Assembly: GCF_001591585.1 (NCBI RefSeq)
Contig: NZ_BCVE01000013.1
Span: 1-64,000, forward strand
Source of the DNA: Niallia circulans NBRC 13626
GTDB lineage: Bacteria > Bacillota > Bacilli > Bacillales > Cytobacillaceae
Length of the DNA stretch: 64,000 nt
Direction: 5' to 3'
How positions within the stretch are numbered: position 1 is the stretch's first letter; every line of letters begins with the position of its first letter. The translations under genes were made by a program, and so were the position numbers. Shown here one piece after another: positions 24,705-35,670 of this stretch. Under the pieces are notes generated by a model. It was given only the letters and a program-made list of their open reading frames with translations, made no database searches and was not told the origin of the DNA.

Positions 24705-25541
24705 ATGAACGTATGGAAAGTAATTAATAATAATATCGTATTGTCTAGGAATGATGATAATCAAGAAGTTGTCATTATGGGTAAAGGGCTTGGCTTTAAG
24801 AAAAAAGCAGGTGATGCTATTGATGAATCGAAGATTGAGAATATGTATCTCAGTTCAAAAGAGTGGAGCGTCAATAAATTAACTCAAATGCTTTCTTCTA
24901 TTCCGATGGAACATATTCAAGTGGCAAATGAAATCATCAGCTTTGCAAAAGTATCGCTTGGAAAAAAATTAAGCGAAAATATCTTCTTAACATTAACCGA
25001 TCATATCAGTTATGCAATTGAGCGCTATGAGAATGGCATGGAAATTAAGAATGCTCTTCTTTGGGAGATTAAAAGATTTTATAATCATGAATTCTTAATT
25101 GGGAAAGAAGCGTTATCGATTGTAAAAAACAGACTCGGTGTTGACTTGCCGGAGGATGAGGCTGGATTTATCGCCTTGCATATTGTGAATGCGGAGCTTG
25201 ATATGGGTCAAGTAAGCAAAGTATCAGAAATGGCAAAGGTTATCCAGAATATTCTTAATATTGTAAAGTATCACTTCAAAATTGATTTAGACGAGTATTC
25301 CTTAAATTATGAACGATTTATCACCCACTTGAAATTTTTCTTTCAACGAATGTTTAGTGGGGTTAAATTGGATGATGCCGGAACGTCTAGTTTTATTTTC
25401 ATGCTGAAGGAAAAGTATACAGATGAGTATGCTTGTGCTCTGAAAATTAGAGAGTACATTAAGAAAGAATTTGGAAGAGAATTAGAAGAAGATGAGTTAA
25501 TCTACCTGACGATTCATATAAAAAGAATAACTAGTGATTAG
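24705..25541 (+). CDS. licT: BglG/LicT family transcriptional antiterminator
   Basis: 278 residues: an N-terminal CAT RNA-binding domain (residues 1-57, with NNNIVLS and VIMGKGLGFKKKAGD) and two PTS regulation domains. The conserved phosphorylatable histidines are His100 and His159 in PRD1 and His208 and His271 in PRD2, matching LicT almost residue for residue. In the absence of beta-glucoside, PTS phosphorylation of PRD1 inactivates it. When sugar is transported it binds RAT sites and lets transcription continue. RAT sites lie both before its own gene (autoregulation) and between it and bglP. It is preceded by an ordinary SigA promoter. Confidence 0.93.
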   Translation: MNVWKVINNNIVLSRNDDNQEVVIMGKGLGFKKKAGDAIDESKIENMYLSSKEWSVNKLTQMLSSIPMEHIQVANEIISFAKVSLGKKLSENIFLTLTDHISYAIERYENGMEIKNALLWEIKRFYNHEFLIGKEALSIVKNRLGVDLPEDEAGFIALHIVNAELDMGQVSKVSEMAKVIQNILNIVKYHFKIDLDEYSLNYERFITHLKFFFQRMFSGVKLDDAGTSSFIFMLKEKYTDEYACALKIREYIKKEFGRELEEDELIYLTIHIKRITSD

Positions 25542-25618
25542 GATTGTTACTGATAATGCAGGCTATACCTAAATGAACCTCTAACTGTTTGTGAGGTTTC
25601 ATTTAGGTATTTTTTTAT
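25539..25618 (+). promoter_or_regulatory. Second RAT site with overlapping terminator, upstream of bglP
   Basis: AGGATTGTTACTG (from 25540), GCAGGCTATACCT to 25570. The last bases ACCT begin the left arm of a terminator, ACCTAAATGAACCTC (25567-25581) pairing with GAGGTTTCATTTAGGT (25593-25608), followed by seven T residues. The two structures are mutually exclusive, the standard LicT antitermination switch controlling bglP and the GH1 gene. Confidence 0.9.
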
Positions 25619-25676
25619 TCCTTTTAAACTACAACAAATATTTTTTAGCTTATAAAAATAATGGAGGGCAAACCAA

Positions 25677-27554
25677 ATGAATTATCAAGATTTGGCTAAA
25701 GTGATTATCGATAAAGTTGGTGGTGAGGAAAATGTTAAAAGTTTAACTCACTGTGCTACACGGTTACGATTTAATTTAAAGGACGATCAGAAACCAGACG
25801 AAAAAACATTGAAAAGTACGCCAGGAATAATGGGAGTAGTTAATAAAGGTGGACAATACCAAGTCATTATTGGAAGTGATGTTGGAAATGTCTATAAAGA
25901 AATTATTTCACAAACTAATATTGCTAATGATGAAGCTAAGAGTGAGGGAGAAGATAAGCGTTCTGCTTTTGCAAAGGTCATCGATACGATAACAGGAATC
26001 TTCACCCCGATTCTGCCAGCGATTACAGCGGCAGGGATGCTAAAAGCAGTACTTTCTATATTAGTAGTGTTTAAAGTTTTAACAACAGAAAGCCAAAGTT
26101 ATCAGATTATTAATTTCATGGCAGATGCAGCTTTCTATTTTTTACCTATCTTACTAGCTGTCTCATCTGCTCAAAAGTTCAAAGCCAACCCATTTTTGGC
26201 GATGATGGTAGGGGGAATCTTGCTGCATCCTAACTTTGTGGCAATGGTAAATATCGCGAAAGAAGGCGGAGAAGCCATTAAACTAATGGGACTTCCTATT
26301 TCGGCCGTTTCCTATTCTTCTTCTGTTATCCCGATTATTCTTTCCGTTTGGTTTATGTCTTATATTGAACCACTTGCAGATAAAGTTTCACCGAAAGCTA
26401 TTAAGTTCTTTAGTAAACCAATGATTACCATTTTTATAGTAGGAACAGCAAGTTTAGTAGTATTAGGACCAATTGGTTATTTAATCAGTGATGCTATCTC
26501 AAACGGAATCACCGCATTAGAATCTGTAAGTCCATGGATCGTGCCATTATTGGTTGGTACATTTAGTCCATTACTTGTGGCAACTGGTACGCACTATGGT
26601 CTGGTGCCAATTGGAATTAACAATCGTATGACAACTGGTTATGATACCGTGATTTATCCAGGTATGCTTGCATCGAACGTGAGTCAAGGGGCTGCGGCTA
26701 TTGGGGTTGGTGTTAAGTCAAAAGATAGTACAATTAAACAATTAGCTTATTCTGCTGGTCTAACTGGTTTGTTTGGTATTACAGAACCAGCTTTATATGG
26801 AGTAAACTTACGCTTTAAGACACCTTTATATGCTGCTATGATTGGTGGAGCAGCAGGCGGGCTATTCATGGGTATTTGTAGAGTCCGTAACTTTTCTGGC
26901 GGTTCACCTGGTCTATTAACATTACCTAGTTATATTGGAGATAATACACTAAGTTTCTTCTATTATGCATGTATTGGCGCAGCTATTAGTATTGTAGTAA
27001 CATTTATTGCGACATTAATTTTATACAAAGACCCTGTTGCAGAAGAAAAAGAGGAAGCTGACGAATCAACAACAAAGGAAACACCTAATTTGAGTATCGG
27101 TGGTGCAACAATCGTATCTCCGCTGCAAGGAAATTTACACAGCTTAAAATATGTAGATGATGGCATGTTTTCTGAGGAAATATTAGGACAGGGTGTAGCC
27201 ATTGAACCAGCCGAAGGGACTGTGCTTTCCCCTGTGAATGGAATAGTTAGTGCGACATTTGAATCAAAACATGCTATTGGTATTACTAGTGAAGACGGAG
27301 TGGAGCTATTGATTCATGTAGGGATCGATACGGTTCAATTGAATGGAGAAGGATATGAATATTTTGTTGAGAAAGGACAAGAAATTCAAATAGGAGACAA
27401 ATTGATTCAATTTGATTTAGAGGGAATCAAAGCAAAAGGATATAAGGTAATTACACCTGTTGTTATTACAAATTCAGCAGAAGTAGGAGATATTCTAATT
27501 GCAAATGAAGGTCCCATTCACTTTGGTGAAGAAGTAATAAAAGTAATGAAATAG
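25677..27554 (+). CDS. bglP: Beta-glucoside PTS enzyme IIBCA
   Basis: A 625-residue three-domain permease. The EIIB active-site Cys26 lies in THCATRLRF. The EIIC membrane domain (about residues 100-460) includes GITEPALYGVNLRFK. A Glu-rich linker leads to EIIA, with catalytic His547 in LLIHVGIDTVQLNGEG. It imports aryl-beta-glucosides or cellobiose-like sugars as 6-phosphates and, through EIIB, controls LicT. It lies behind the RAT/terminator at 25539-25618 and 12 bp before the hydrolase gene. Confidence 0.93.
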   Translation: MNYQDLAKVIIDKVGGEENVKSLTHCATRLRFNLKDDQKPDEKTLKSTPGIMGVVNKGGQYQVIIGSDVGNVYKEIISQTNIANDEAKSEGEDKRSAFAKVIDTITGIFTPILPAITAAGMLKAVLSILVVFKVLTTESQSYQIINFMADAAFYFLPILLAVSSAQKFKANPFLAMMVGGILLHPNFVAMVNIAKEGGEAIKLMGLPISAVSYSSSVIPIILSVWFMSYIEPLADKVSPKAIKFFSKPMITIFIVGTASLVVLGPIGYLISDAISNGITALESVSPWIVPLLVGTFSPLLVATGTHYGLVPIGINNRMTTGYDTVIYPGMLASNVSQGAAAIGVGVKSKDSTIKQLAYSAGLTGLFGITEPALYGVNLRFKTPLYAAMIGGAAGGLFMGICRVRNFSGGSPGLLTLPSYIGDNTLSFFYYACIGAAISIVVTFIATLILYKDPVAEEKEEADESTTKETPNLSIGGATIVSPLQGNLHSLKYVDDGMFSEEILGQGVAIEPAEGTVLSPVNGIVSATFESKHAIGITSEDGVELLIHVGIDTVQLNGEGYEYFVEKGQEIQIGDKLIQFDLEGIKAKGYKVITPVVITNSAEVGDILIANEGPIHFGEEVIKVMK

Positions 27555-29000
<1,446 letters not shown>

Positions 29001-29014
29001 TAATGATAGTTTAC

Positions 29015-29051
29015 AATGCGTGCAAGAATTTCTTGTACGCATTCTTTTTTT
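29015..29051 (+). terminator. Terminator of the licT operon
   Basis: AATGCGTGCAAG / CTTGTACGCATT stem, then a T run. Confidence 0.88.
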
Positions 29052-29201
29052 AGAAGGGAGGGAGCAGGAGGAGAGTCATAAGTAAAATAGATGATTTTCC
29101 ATTCATCATACTCATATGACGAGTAAACGGGGAAAGGGAACCTAAATCAGCAATCTTCTTGCATTTTTATTTGAATATTTTAAAAATTAACACAGTTGTT
29201 A

Positions 29202-29230
29202 TTTACAAACAATAAATAGAAGTTTATCAT
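29202..29230 (+). promoter_or_regulatory. Promoter of pxpBC
   Basis: TTTACA (29202-29207), a 17-base spacer and TATCAT (29225-29230), about 75 bp before the TTG start. Confidence 0.55.
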
Positions 29231-29304
29231 ATCCCATATAAAGTTAATAGAAAATGAGGAGAGATTCATTTAGAGTATAAGCTTAGTGACAAGAGGTGAG
29301 TTCA

Positions 29305-30045
29305 TTGAAACTAATACCCCCGAAAACCAAAAGAAAGATAGAATTTCTGCCAATGGGAGAACAAATTTTAATCGTCCAGTTTGAGGGATTTTTATCAATC
29401 GAAAACAACCAGATGGTGCAGCATGTGGCTGAAGTGATCAAGTCTTTAAACATTCGCGGTGTTAAAGATATTGTTAAGGGTATGTGCAATTTCTCGATAT
29501 TATATGATCCGCTGCTAATAAATTTTGAGCAACTAAAAGATAAGCTTAGCGATATTGATTTTACAGAAGTTAGCGGACGAGAGAAAGAATCACGGACGGT
29601 TCATATTCCAGTCGTTTTTGATGAACAGTATGGTCTTGATTTACCTGAGTTAGCAAAGAAATTGGCTTTAAGTGAAGAGGAAATCATCGAAATAATAACT
29701 TCAAATGCCTATTATGTCTATATGATTGGATTTATTGCAGGCTTGCCATATATGGGAAATCTAGATAAACGAATGGCTGTTCCTAGAAAATCTAATCCAA
29801 GAGTTAAAGTCCCCAAAGGTGCGGTTGCTATCGCTGACAAAATGACTTCTATTTACACAGTCGAATCTCCAGGAGGTTGGCACTTAGTCGGATGGACACC
29901 AATGGATATTTTTGATGGGACAAAGAATCCTCCTAACCTTATCAAAGCAGGAGATTATGTTAAATATGAGCCTATTTCAGCTGAAGTCGCCCAAAATTGG
30001 AACAGCCAAGTACAAAAAGAGTGGAATCAATTATGGAATATATAA
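29305..30045 (+). CDS. pxpB: 5-oxoprolinase subunit B / KipI family
   Basis: A 246-residue AHS1-domain protein: CNFSILYDPLLI, IPVVFDEQYGLDLPELAKKL, the strongly conserved YMIGFIAGLPYMGNLD and VPRKSNPRVKVPKGAVAIADKMTSIYTVESPGGWHLVGWTP (quoted in part only). With PxpA and PxpC such proteins cleave 5-oxoproline at the expense of ATP. KipI of B. subtilis also inhibits the sporulation kinase KinA. TTG at 29305, with AGAGGTGA six bases upstream, is preferred to GTG 29296, which lies within that ribosome site. It overlaps the next gene by 13 bp. No pxpA (LamB/YcsF) gene is nearby. Confidence 0.85.
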   Translation: MKLIPPKTKRKIEFLPMGEQILIVQFEGFLSIENNQMVQHVAEVIKSLNIRGVKDIVKGMCNFSILYDPLLINFEQLKDKLSDIDFTEVSGREKESRTVHIPVVFDEQYGLDLPELAKKLALSEEEIIEIITSNAYYVYMIGFIAGLPYMGNLDKRMAVPRKSNPRVKVPKGAVAIADKMTSIYTVESPGGWHLVGWTPMDIFDGTKNPPNLIKAGDYVKYEPISAEVAQNWNSQVQKEWNQLWNI

Positions 30046-31007
30046 AGTGTTTAAAACCAGGCTTATTAACAACCATCCAAGATTTAGGGAGACCGTCTTA
30101 TCAGTCATTTGGTGTTTCAGTTTCTGGTGCGATGGATCCTCTTTCCTTGAAGCTGGCTAATATTATCGTCGGAAATCCACCTGACTATGCTGCTTTAGAA
30201 ATAACATTATTAGGACCAGAAATACTTTTCAAAGGAGAAGGGATTATAGCGGTTACTGGAGCAGATTTATCGCCAGCATTAAATGGAAAAGCAATCCCTA
30301 TGTGGAGAGCTATCCATATCGAAGATGGAGCTATTTTGAAGTTTGGAAAAGGGAAAAATGGCTGTCGCAGCTATCTTGCTATCCTTGGCGGGATAGATGT
30401 TCCAGAAGTAATGGGAAGTAAAGCAACTTTTATTCGCGGAAGATATGGAGGAATAGAAGGAAGAGCTCTTCAAAGTAATGATTATATTCCAATAGGACCG
30501 TTCCATCCTAAGTGGATGAATGAGGTGAAAAATCGGAGAATTCCTGGCTGTTATATTCCGAATTTTTCAAATGAAGTGGTTAGATTTGTGTGGGGGCCGC
30601 ATGATAGGGAATTTGAAGAAGAGTCGAAGGAGATATTTGTAAAAGGATTTTATCAAGTGACTAATCAATCAGATCGAATGGGATACCGTCTTAATGGAGA
30701 TTCGCTAGTACATAAGAAGTCTGCAGATATACTTAGTGAATTTGCAGCACCAGGAACAATCCAAGTCCCGGCAAATGGTAAGCCCATTATTTTGATGGCA
30801 GATTGCCAAATGTCTGGCGGTTATACAAAAATCGGTATGGTCATAGGCACAGATATTCCCCTGGTAGCTCAGAAAAAGCCTGGTGATGCTATTAAATTTC
30901 AACCTATATCAATATTACAAGCTCAAGAAGAATGGAAAAGGCAAATGAGATGGTTATCTATATTAGCTGCAAATAATCTACATTTAAGCCGGAAAACAGC
31001 AATTTGA
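30033..31007 (+). CDS. pxpC: 5-oxoprolinase subunit C / biotin-dependent carboxyltransferase family (KipA-like)
   Basis: A 324-residue AHS2-domain protein. Characteristic blocks are LLTTIQDLGRPSYQSFGVSVSGAMD, EITLLGPEI, GCRSYLAILGGIDVPEVMGS and the C-terminal PIILMADCQMSGGYTKIGMV. It partners PxpB in the 5-oxoprolinase complex. ATG at 30033 with GAGTGG upstream starts inside the end of pxpB; the longer frame from 29997 is less likely. It is followed by a terminator at 31155. Confidence 0.88.
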   Translation: MEYIKCLKPGLLTTIQDLGRPSYQSFGVSVSGAMDPLSLKLANIIVGNPPDYAALEITLLGPEILFKGEGIIAVTGADLSPALNGKAIPMWRAIHIEDGAILKFGKGKNGCRSYLAILGGIDVPEVMGSKATFIRGRYGGIEGRALQSNDYIPIGPFHPKWMNEVKNRRIPGCYIPNFSNEVVRFVWGPHDREFEEESKEIFVKGFYQVTNQSDRMGYRLNGDSLVHKKSADILSEFAAPGTIQVPANGKPIILMADCQMSGGYTKIGMVIGTDIPLVAQKKPGDAIKFQPISILQAQEEWKRQMRWLSILAANNLHLSRKTAI

Positions 31008-31154
31008 AAAATTGGGCAAGAAGATAATTTTTAGATATAAAATACACCATCCTTCATATGAATAAATGACAGTTCTTTATATAAAAAATACTTATTTAAA
31101 AAAAGTGAGCTTTATTAGTGAAATATTCCACGTTTCATAATACAATATGAAAGT

Positions 31155-31186
31155 ATGCTTCCTTCTTTGAAAGAAGCATTTTTTTC
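31155..31186 (+). terminator. Terminator after pxpBC
   Basis: ATGCTTC / GAAGCAT stem (31155-31161 and 31173-31179), then seven T residues. Confidence 0.78.
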
Positions 31187-31239
31187 AGGTCATTATTCAA
31201 ATAAATAATAAATATTTCATATGGAAAGGCGATGAAAAG

Positions 31240-32463
31240 TTGAATTCATTAACCAAAACGAAACGATTACAAATTGCTTTTCTATTGGGATCTCTTTCCC
31301 TATTAGGTCCATTTACAATAGACACATATCTGCCGGCATTTCCAACAATCGTTGAGGAGTTTCATACGAATGCATCCTTAGTTCAAGTTAGTTTGACAAC
31401 ATGCTTGTTAGGGCTTGCTTTCGGGCAGTTAATTATTGGACCAATGAGTGATGTTCAAGGACGTCGTAAACCGTTGCTTACATTTCTTGGCTTATATTTA
31501 CTATCTTCGTTAATATGTGCAATTGCACCAAATATTTATATGCTGATAGGTGCTCGCTTTATCCAAGGCTTCGCTGCAGCAGGAGGCCTTGTTATTTCAA
31601 GAGCAGTCGTTCGCGATCTTTATAGTGGAAGAGAGCTGACGAAGTTTTTCGCAACATTAATGTTAATCGGAAACCTTGGTCCAATTGTAGCACCAATTAT
31701 AGGCGGAGCTATTCTTTCTTTTGCGAGTTGGAAAGTAGTTTTTCTTGTATTAACCTGTGTTGGAATTATTTTGACATTAGTCGTTGCTTTTAAATTGGAA
31801 GAAACATTACCAGTGGAAAAGCGTGTACCAAGCAATATTAAAAAAGTAGTCTCGAATTTCGGTTCTTTACTGAAAGACCGTGAATTTGCCGGCTATGCCT
31901 TTACACAAGGTTTCACAACGGCAGGGATCTTTGCCTACGTATCTGGTATTTCCTTTGTCTATCAAAATATTTATGGCGTTTCCCCACAAGTATTTAGTTT
32001 ATTGTTTGGCTTAAATGGAATTGGTTTAATTATTGGAACACAAATTGTTGGCCGCTTATCGAGATTTTCAGAGAAAACATTCTTGAAGAGTGGTTTAGCT
32101 CTTTCCATGTCTGCATCGATTTTATTAGTAATTGCTATTTTAGTGCATGCACCATTAGTGGCGGTAGCAATTCCTATTTTCCTTTTCGTTACCTCCATTA
32201 GTATTATTGGAACCTCGTCTTTTTCATTGGCAATGGAAACAAAAGGGCATATGGCGGGAAGTGCATCTGCCTTACTAGGACTATTACCTTTCTTATTAGG
32301 CTCTTTAACAGCACCACTAGTAGGAATCGGCGGAGAACATACCGCTGTGCCGATGGGAGTTATCATTTTCGCATCAAGCTTACTAGCATTCTTGTCTTAT
32401 TATATATTGGTTCGTAAATCATCGGTAAAGATGAATACACCTAAGCATATTACGCATAATTAG
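31240..32463 (+). CDS. Bcr/CflA family multidrug exporter (MFS)
   Basis: A 407-residue protein with 12 transmembrane segments. Family markers are LGPFTIDTYLPAFP in the first helix, GLAFGQLIIGPMSDVQGRRKPLL (motif A), AGGLVISRAVVRDLYSG and NLGPIVAPIIGG (motif C). The start is TTG at 31240 with GGAAAGG upstream. Members export bicyclomycin, chloramphenicol or other small molecules; the substrate here is unknown. It is monocistronic, bounded by terminators at 31155 and 32477. Confidence 0.88.
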   Translation: MNSLTKTKRLQIAFLLGSLSLLGPFTIDTYLPAFPTIVEEFHTNASLVQVSLTTCLLGLAFGQLIIGPMSDVQGRRKPLLTFLGLYLLSSLICAIAPNIYMLIGARFIQGFAAAGGLVISRAVVRDLYSGRELTKFFATLMLIGNLGPIVAPIIGGAILSFASWKVVFLVLTCVGIILTLVVAFKLEETLPVEKRVPSNIKKVVSNFGSLLKDREFAGYAFTQGFTTAGIFAYVSGISFVYQNIYGVSPQVFSLLFGLNGIGLIIGTQIVGRLSRFSEKTFLKSGLALSMSASILLVIAILVHAPLVAVAIPIFLFVTSISIIGTSSFSLAMETKGHMAGSASALLGLLPFLLGSLTAPLVGIGGEHTAVPMGVIIFASSLLAFLSYYILVRKSSVKMNTPKHITHN

Positions 32464-32476
32464 TATGTTTTGCTGC

Positions 32477-32512
32477 AAACAGGCACCTTCAAATAGAAGG
32501 TGCCTGTTTTTT
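32477..32512 (+). terminator. Terminator after the Bcr/CflA gene
   Basis: AAACAGGCACCTTC / GAAGGTGCCTGTTT around AAATA, then T residues. Confidence 0.92.
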
Positions 32513-32679
32513 GTGCAGTGAATGAGATGAGGCTGTGACAATTGTATCGGAATTTCTTGATTGCTGTTTTCCGTTTTAAATAAGTTTCATCACACCATTA
32601 GCAAGGCACGATTTTATTGTTTATTTAGATTCGTTAATTTTAAAAAAATGTAGTTGAGTAGATGATCATCTTGAAGAAA

Positions 32680-32807
32680 AAATGAACGAAAAAAATCATT
32701 TAAATGACTATTTTCTATATAAAAAAGCCATAATGTCAACTTTCGTTCATTTCATTGAACTAATTGGTGCATGGTGATAGAATCATTTCTGAAAGGTAAG
32801 CGCTTAC
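32680..32807 (+). promoter_or_regulatory. Control region of the ketose PTS operon
   Basis: A 12-bp perfect inverted repeat AAATGAACGAAA (32680-32691) / TTTCGTTCATTT (32741-32752) ends next to a TTGAAC (32755-32760), 17-base spacer, TAGAAT (32778-32783) promoter. Just downstream, GTAAGCGCTTAC (32796-32807) is a palindrome with a cre-like core. The arms are candidate DeoR operators; the cre assignment is weak because the flanking bases deviate from consensus. Confidence 0.6.
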
Positions 32808-32829
32808 TTATAGCGAAGGAGGAAGGACA

Positions 32830-33294
32830 ATGGATATCTCATCCATGATAGATACGAATTGTATTTTGTTTGATTCGACGATTCAATTGAAAAAGGATTT
32901 GTTTTCCCGTCTAGCTACTATTCTTGAAAAAAGTGGTTATATATCAAGTAAGAAACGTTTTATAAAAGATTTAGAAAAAAGAGAGAAAGAGTCTCCAACT
33001 GGAATGGAAGATGGATTTGGCATACCACATGCAAAAAGTAAAACAGTAAAAAGTCCTGTGATCGTTTTCGCTCATACAGGAAAAATAGTAGATTATATTG
33101 CGCTAGATGGTTCACAAGTTGATTGTGTTTTTATGTTAGCGGTGCCTGAAAAAGCAAGTGATATTCATTTAGATATACTTAGCTATTTAGCAAGACAACT
33201 AATGAATGATGACTTTAAATTAGAATTAAAACAAGCAAGCAATGCAAGTGATATACAAAGCTTATTAATGAATAAAGGTGGGAGCTCATTATGA
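32830..33294 (+). CDS. Fructose-family PTS enzyme IIA
   Basis: A 154-residue EIIA of the Fru (PTS-2) family. The phosphorylated His67 is in DGFGIPHAKSKTV, preceded by the conserved REKESPTGMEDG. It receives phosphate from HPr and passes it to the EIIB domain of the next gene product, whose ATG overlaps its stop codon by four bases. It is the first gene of a four-gene unit with a promoter and operator region directly upstream. Confidence 0.9.
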   Translation: MDISSMIDTNCILFDSTIQLKKDLFSRLATILEKSGYISSKKRFIKDLEKREKESPTGMEDGFGIPHAKSKTVKSPVIVFAHTGKIVDYIALDGSQVDCVFMLAVPEKASDIHLDILSYLARQLMNDDFKLELKQASNASDIQSLLMNKGGSSL

Positions 33295-34712
33295 AAATTG
33301 TAGGCATCACATCTTGTCCAACTGGAATTGCCCATACCTATATGGCTGCAGAAAAACTGCAAAGAACCGCATTAGAAAAAGGTTATGCAACGAAATTCGA
33401 GACACAAGGTGTAAAGACAGAGAATGTGCTTTCGGCCGCTGAAATAGAAGAGGCAGATGTAGTAATACTTGCTATTGATAAGATAGTAGAATTGGATCGA
33501 TTTGTTGGAAAAAAAGTAAAAAAAGTTTCTACAGCAAGAGCTATTAAGGAACCTCATCTTGTTATTGAAGAAGCTATTAATGGAAAGGGAACTTATATTC
33601 ATCAACAAGAAAGTAACCAGAATACCTCACAGAATTTCCAGAATAAGAAGAGTGTGTATAACCATTTCATGAATGGTGTTAACTATATGCTCCCCTTTGT
33701 AATTGCTGGGGGAATTCTAATAGCAATAAGCTTTGCTTTTGGTATTGAAGCATCGGATCCTAACAGTGACCAATACAATGTAATGGCTGGTGCTTTGTCC
33801 AAAATAGGTGGCGATACTGCTTTTGCACTCATGGTCCCAGCCTTAGCAGCAGGAATCGCAGTTTCATTTGCAGGAAGAGCAGGATTTGCACCAGGATTAG
33901 TAGCGGGTACATTAGCTTCAGCTGGAGGTTCGGGTTTTTTAGGTGGAATGATTGGTGGAATATTAGCGGGATATATTACGGATAAAATAGCAAATAAAAT
34001 CCATGTAAAAAAATCGTTTCAGGCTATCTATCAGCTCATTGTTGTCCCACTAGTAGCAATTACAGTTGTCGGTCTATCTATGGTGTTTTTAATTGATACA
34101 CCTATTTCTTGGTTATTAAATACATTAACTAGCTTTTTAAACGGATTAGGAGAAACTTCAGGACTTGTGTTTGGATTATTAATAGGATTAATGATGGCCG
34201 CAGATATGGGAGGCCCAATTAATAAATCAATTTCTACTTTTTCTATTGGATTAATGTCTGCAGGTGTAAATGCTCCAATAGCTGCATGTATGATAGCTGG
34301 AATGACACCTCCACTTGGATTAGCACTTGCCACTATATTATTTAAACATAAGTTTAATGAGGAAGAAAGAACTTCTGGAAAGTCCTGTTGGATTTTAGGT
34401 GCTTCTTATATTACCGAAGGAGCAATTCCCTTTGCAGTCGCTGATCCCATCAGGGTGATTCCTAGTCTAATGGCTGGATCGGCTGTTGCTGCCTCTATTT
34501 CAATGGCTTCAGGAGTGACGTCAATGGCACCACATGGTGGAGTATGGGTTATGTTTATTCCAAACGTCATTAACAATCTACCAATGTATCTTCTTGCGTT
34601 AGTAGCAGGTACAGTTGTTACAGCTGTCACGGTAGGATTACTAAAAAAAACACCAATTAAAAAGGAACAAAACATATCTAGAGAATTGGAAAACAAAGAA
34701 GGGATTGCATAA
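33291..34712 (+). CDS. Fructose-family PTS enzyme IIBC
   Basis: A 473-residue permease. The N-terminal EIIB carries Cys9 in GITSCPTGIAHTYMAAE. The membrane EIIC domain starts near residue 120 (FMNGVNYMLPFVIAGGILIA) and includes ADMGGPINKS and the ITEGAIPFAVADPIRVIPS motif. Fru-type EIIC proteins usually phosphorylate ketoses at C1. No 1-phosphofructokinase gene accompanies it; the next gene encodes a class II aldolase instead, so the sugar may be cleaved directly or may not be fructose. Confidence 0.9.
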   Translation: MKIVGITSCPTGIAHTYMAAEKLQRTALEKGYATKFETQGVKTENVLSAAEIEEADVVILAIDKIVELDRFVGKKVKKVSTARAIKEPHLVIEEAINGKGTYIHQQESNQNTSQNFQNKKSVYNHFMNGVNYMLPFVIAGGILIAISFAFGIEASDPNSDQYNVMAGALSKIGGDTAFALMVPALAAGIAVSFAGRAGFAPGLVAGTLASAGGSGFLGGMIGGILAGYITDKIANKIHVKKSFQAIYQLIVVPLVAITVVGLSMVFLIDTPISWLLNTLTSFLNGLGETSGLVFGLLIGLMMAADMGGPINKSISTFSIGLMSAGVNAPIAACMIAGMTPPLGLALATILFKHKFNEEERTSGKSCWILGASYITEGAIPFAVADPIRVIPSLMAGSAVAASISMASGVTSMAPHGGVWVMFIPNVINNLPMYLLALVAGTVVTAVTVGLLKKTPIKKEQNISRELENKEGIA

Positions 34713-34713
34713 T

Positions 34714-35574
34714 ATGTTATATACAATGAGAGATTTACTAAAAGTGGCAAAGGAAAATCAGTTTGCGGTACCAGCGTTTAATATTTGTAGTTTTGATATG
34801 TTGAAATCTATTATGGAAGAAGTAGAAGACCAGAATGCCCCAGTAATTATTGAAATTCATCCAGATGAGATCGCTTATTTAGGAGACCGGTTTATTGCTG
34901 CTGTTCGAGAATATGCATTATATAGTAAAGTTCCTGTTGTAATCCATATGGATCATGGAGGAAATATAGATGATGTGATGCGAGCTATCAAAAATGGTTA
35001 TACGTCCGTAATGATTGATGCCTCATTATCTGATTACGAAGAAAATGTGAAGATAACAAGAGCTGTGGTAGAATTGGCGCATAAGGTGAATGTTTCAGTT
35101 GAAGCAGAGTTAGGAACGATTGGAAATAATGGATCCTATGAAGGTGGCTCAAATAAAATTATCTATACTGAACCAGATCAAGCGGTTGATTTTGTTAAAC
35201 GAACAGGTATTGATACTTTAGCTGTTGCAATTGGAACCGCCCATGGACTTTATCCAAAAGACGTTATTCCAAAACTCAACATTCCATTACTAAAAGAATT
35301 AAATGAACGAATAGATATTCCGTTTGTGTTACACGGTGGTTCAGGCAACCCCGATTCTGAAGTCATTGAATCAATTAAATATGGAGTAGGGAAGGTAAAT
35401 TTATCTTCTGATTTAAAGAGCGTGTTTTTTCATGAGGTTCATCAAGTTTTAGCAGATAATCCAGGCATGTATGAACCAAATCAAGTGTATATTCGGCCGA
35501 ATGAGAAGGTAAAGGAAGTTGTACGTCATAAATTAAATATCTTGAACACTGTAAATAAGGCTGATTTGTATTAA
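34714..35574 (+). CDS. Class II ketose-bisphosphate aldolase (FbaA/GatY family)
   Basis: A 286-residue metal-dependent aldolase. It begins YTMRDLLKVAKENQFAVPAFNIC. The Zn ligands lie in HMDHGG, AIGTAHGLY and FVLHGGSGNP; EAELGTIGNN carries the second-sphere Glu. ATG at 34714 with AAAGAAGGG upstream is two bases after the permease stop; a TTG nine bases earlier is possible. The pairing with a Fru-type PTS suggests cleavage of a ketose 1-phosphate or 1,6-bisphosphate to DHAP and an aldehyde (inference). Confidence 0.88.
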   Translation: MLYTMRDLLKVAKENQFAVPAFNICSFDMLKSIMEEVEDQNAPVIIEIHPDEIAYLGDRFIAAVREYALYSKVPVVIHMDHGGNIDDVMRAIKNGYTSVMIDASLSDYEENVKITRAVVELAHKVNVSVEAELGTIGNNGSYEGGSNKIIYTEPDQAVDFVKRTGIDTLAVAIGTAHGLYPKDVIPKLNIPLLKELNERIDIPFVLHGGSGNPDSEVIESIKYGVGKVNLSSDLKSVFFHEVHQVLADNPGMYEPNQVYIRPNEKVKEVVRHKLNILNTVNKADLY

Positions 35575-35670
35575 ATGTTATTAATTGGTGTGGACGATTA
35601 TGTCCATGCCTTTCATGCATTTTAACTAGATTAATAGTAAAACATGGCTTTATTGAAAGGAGGTATATGA

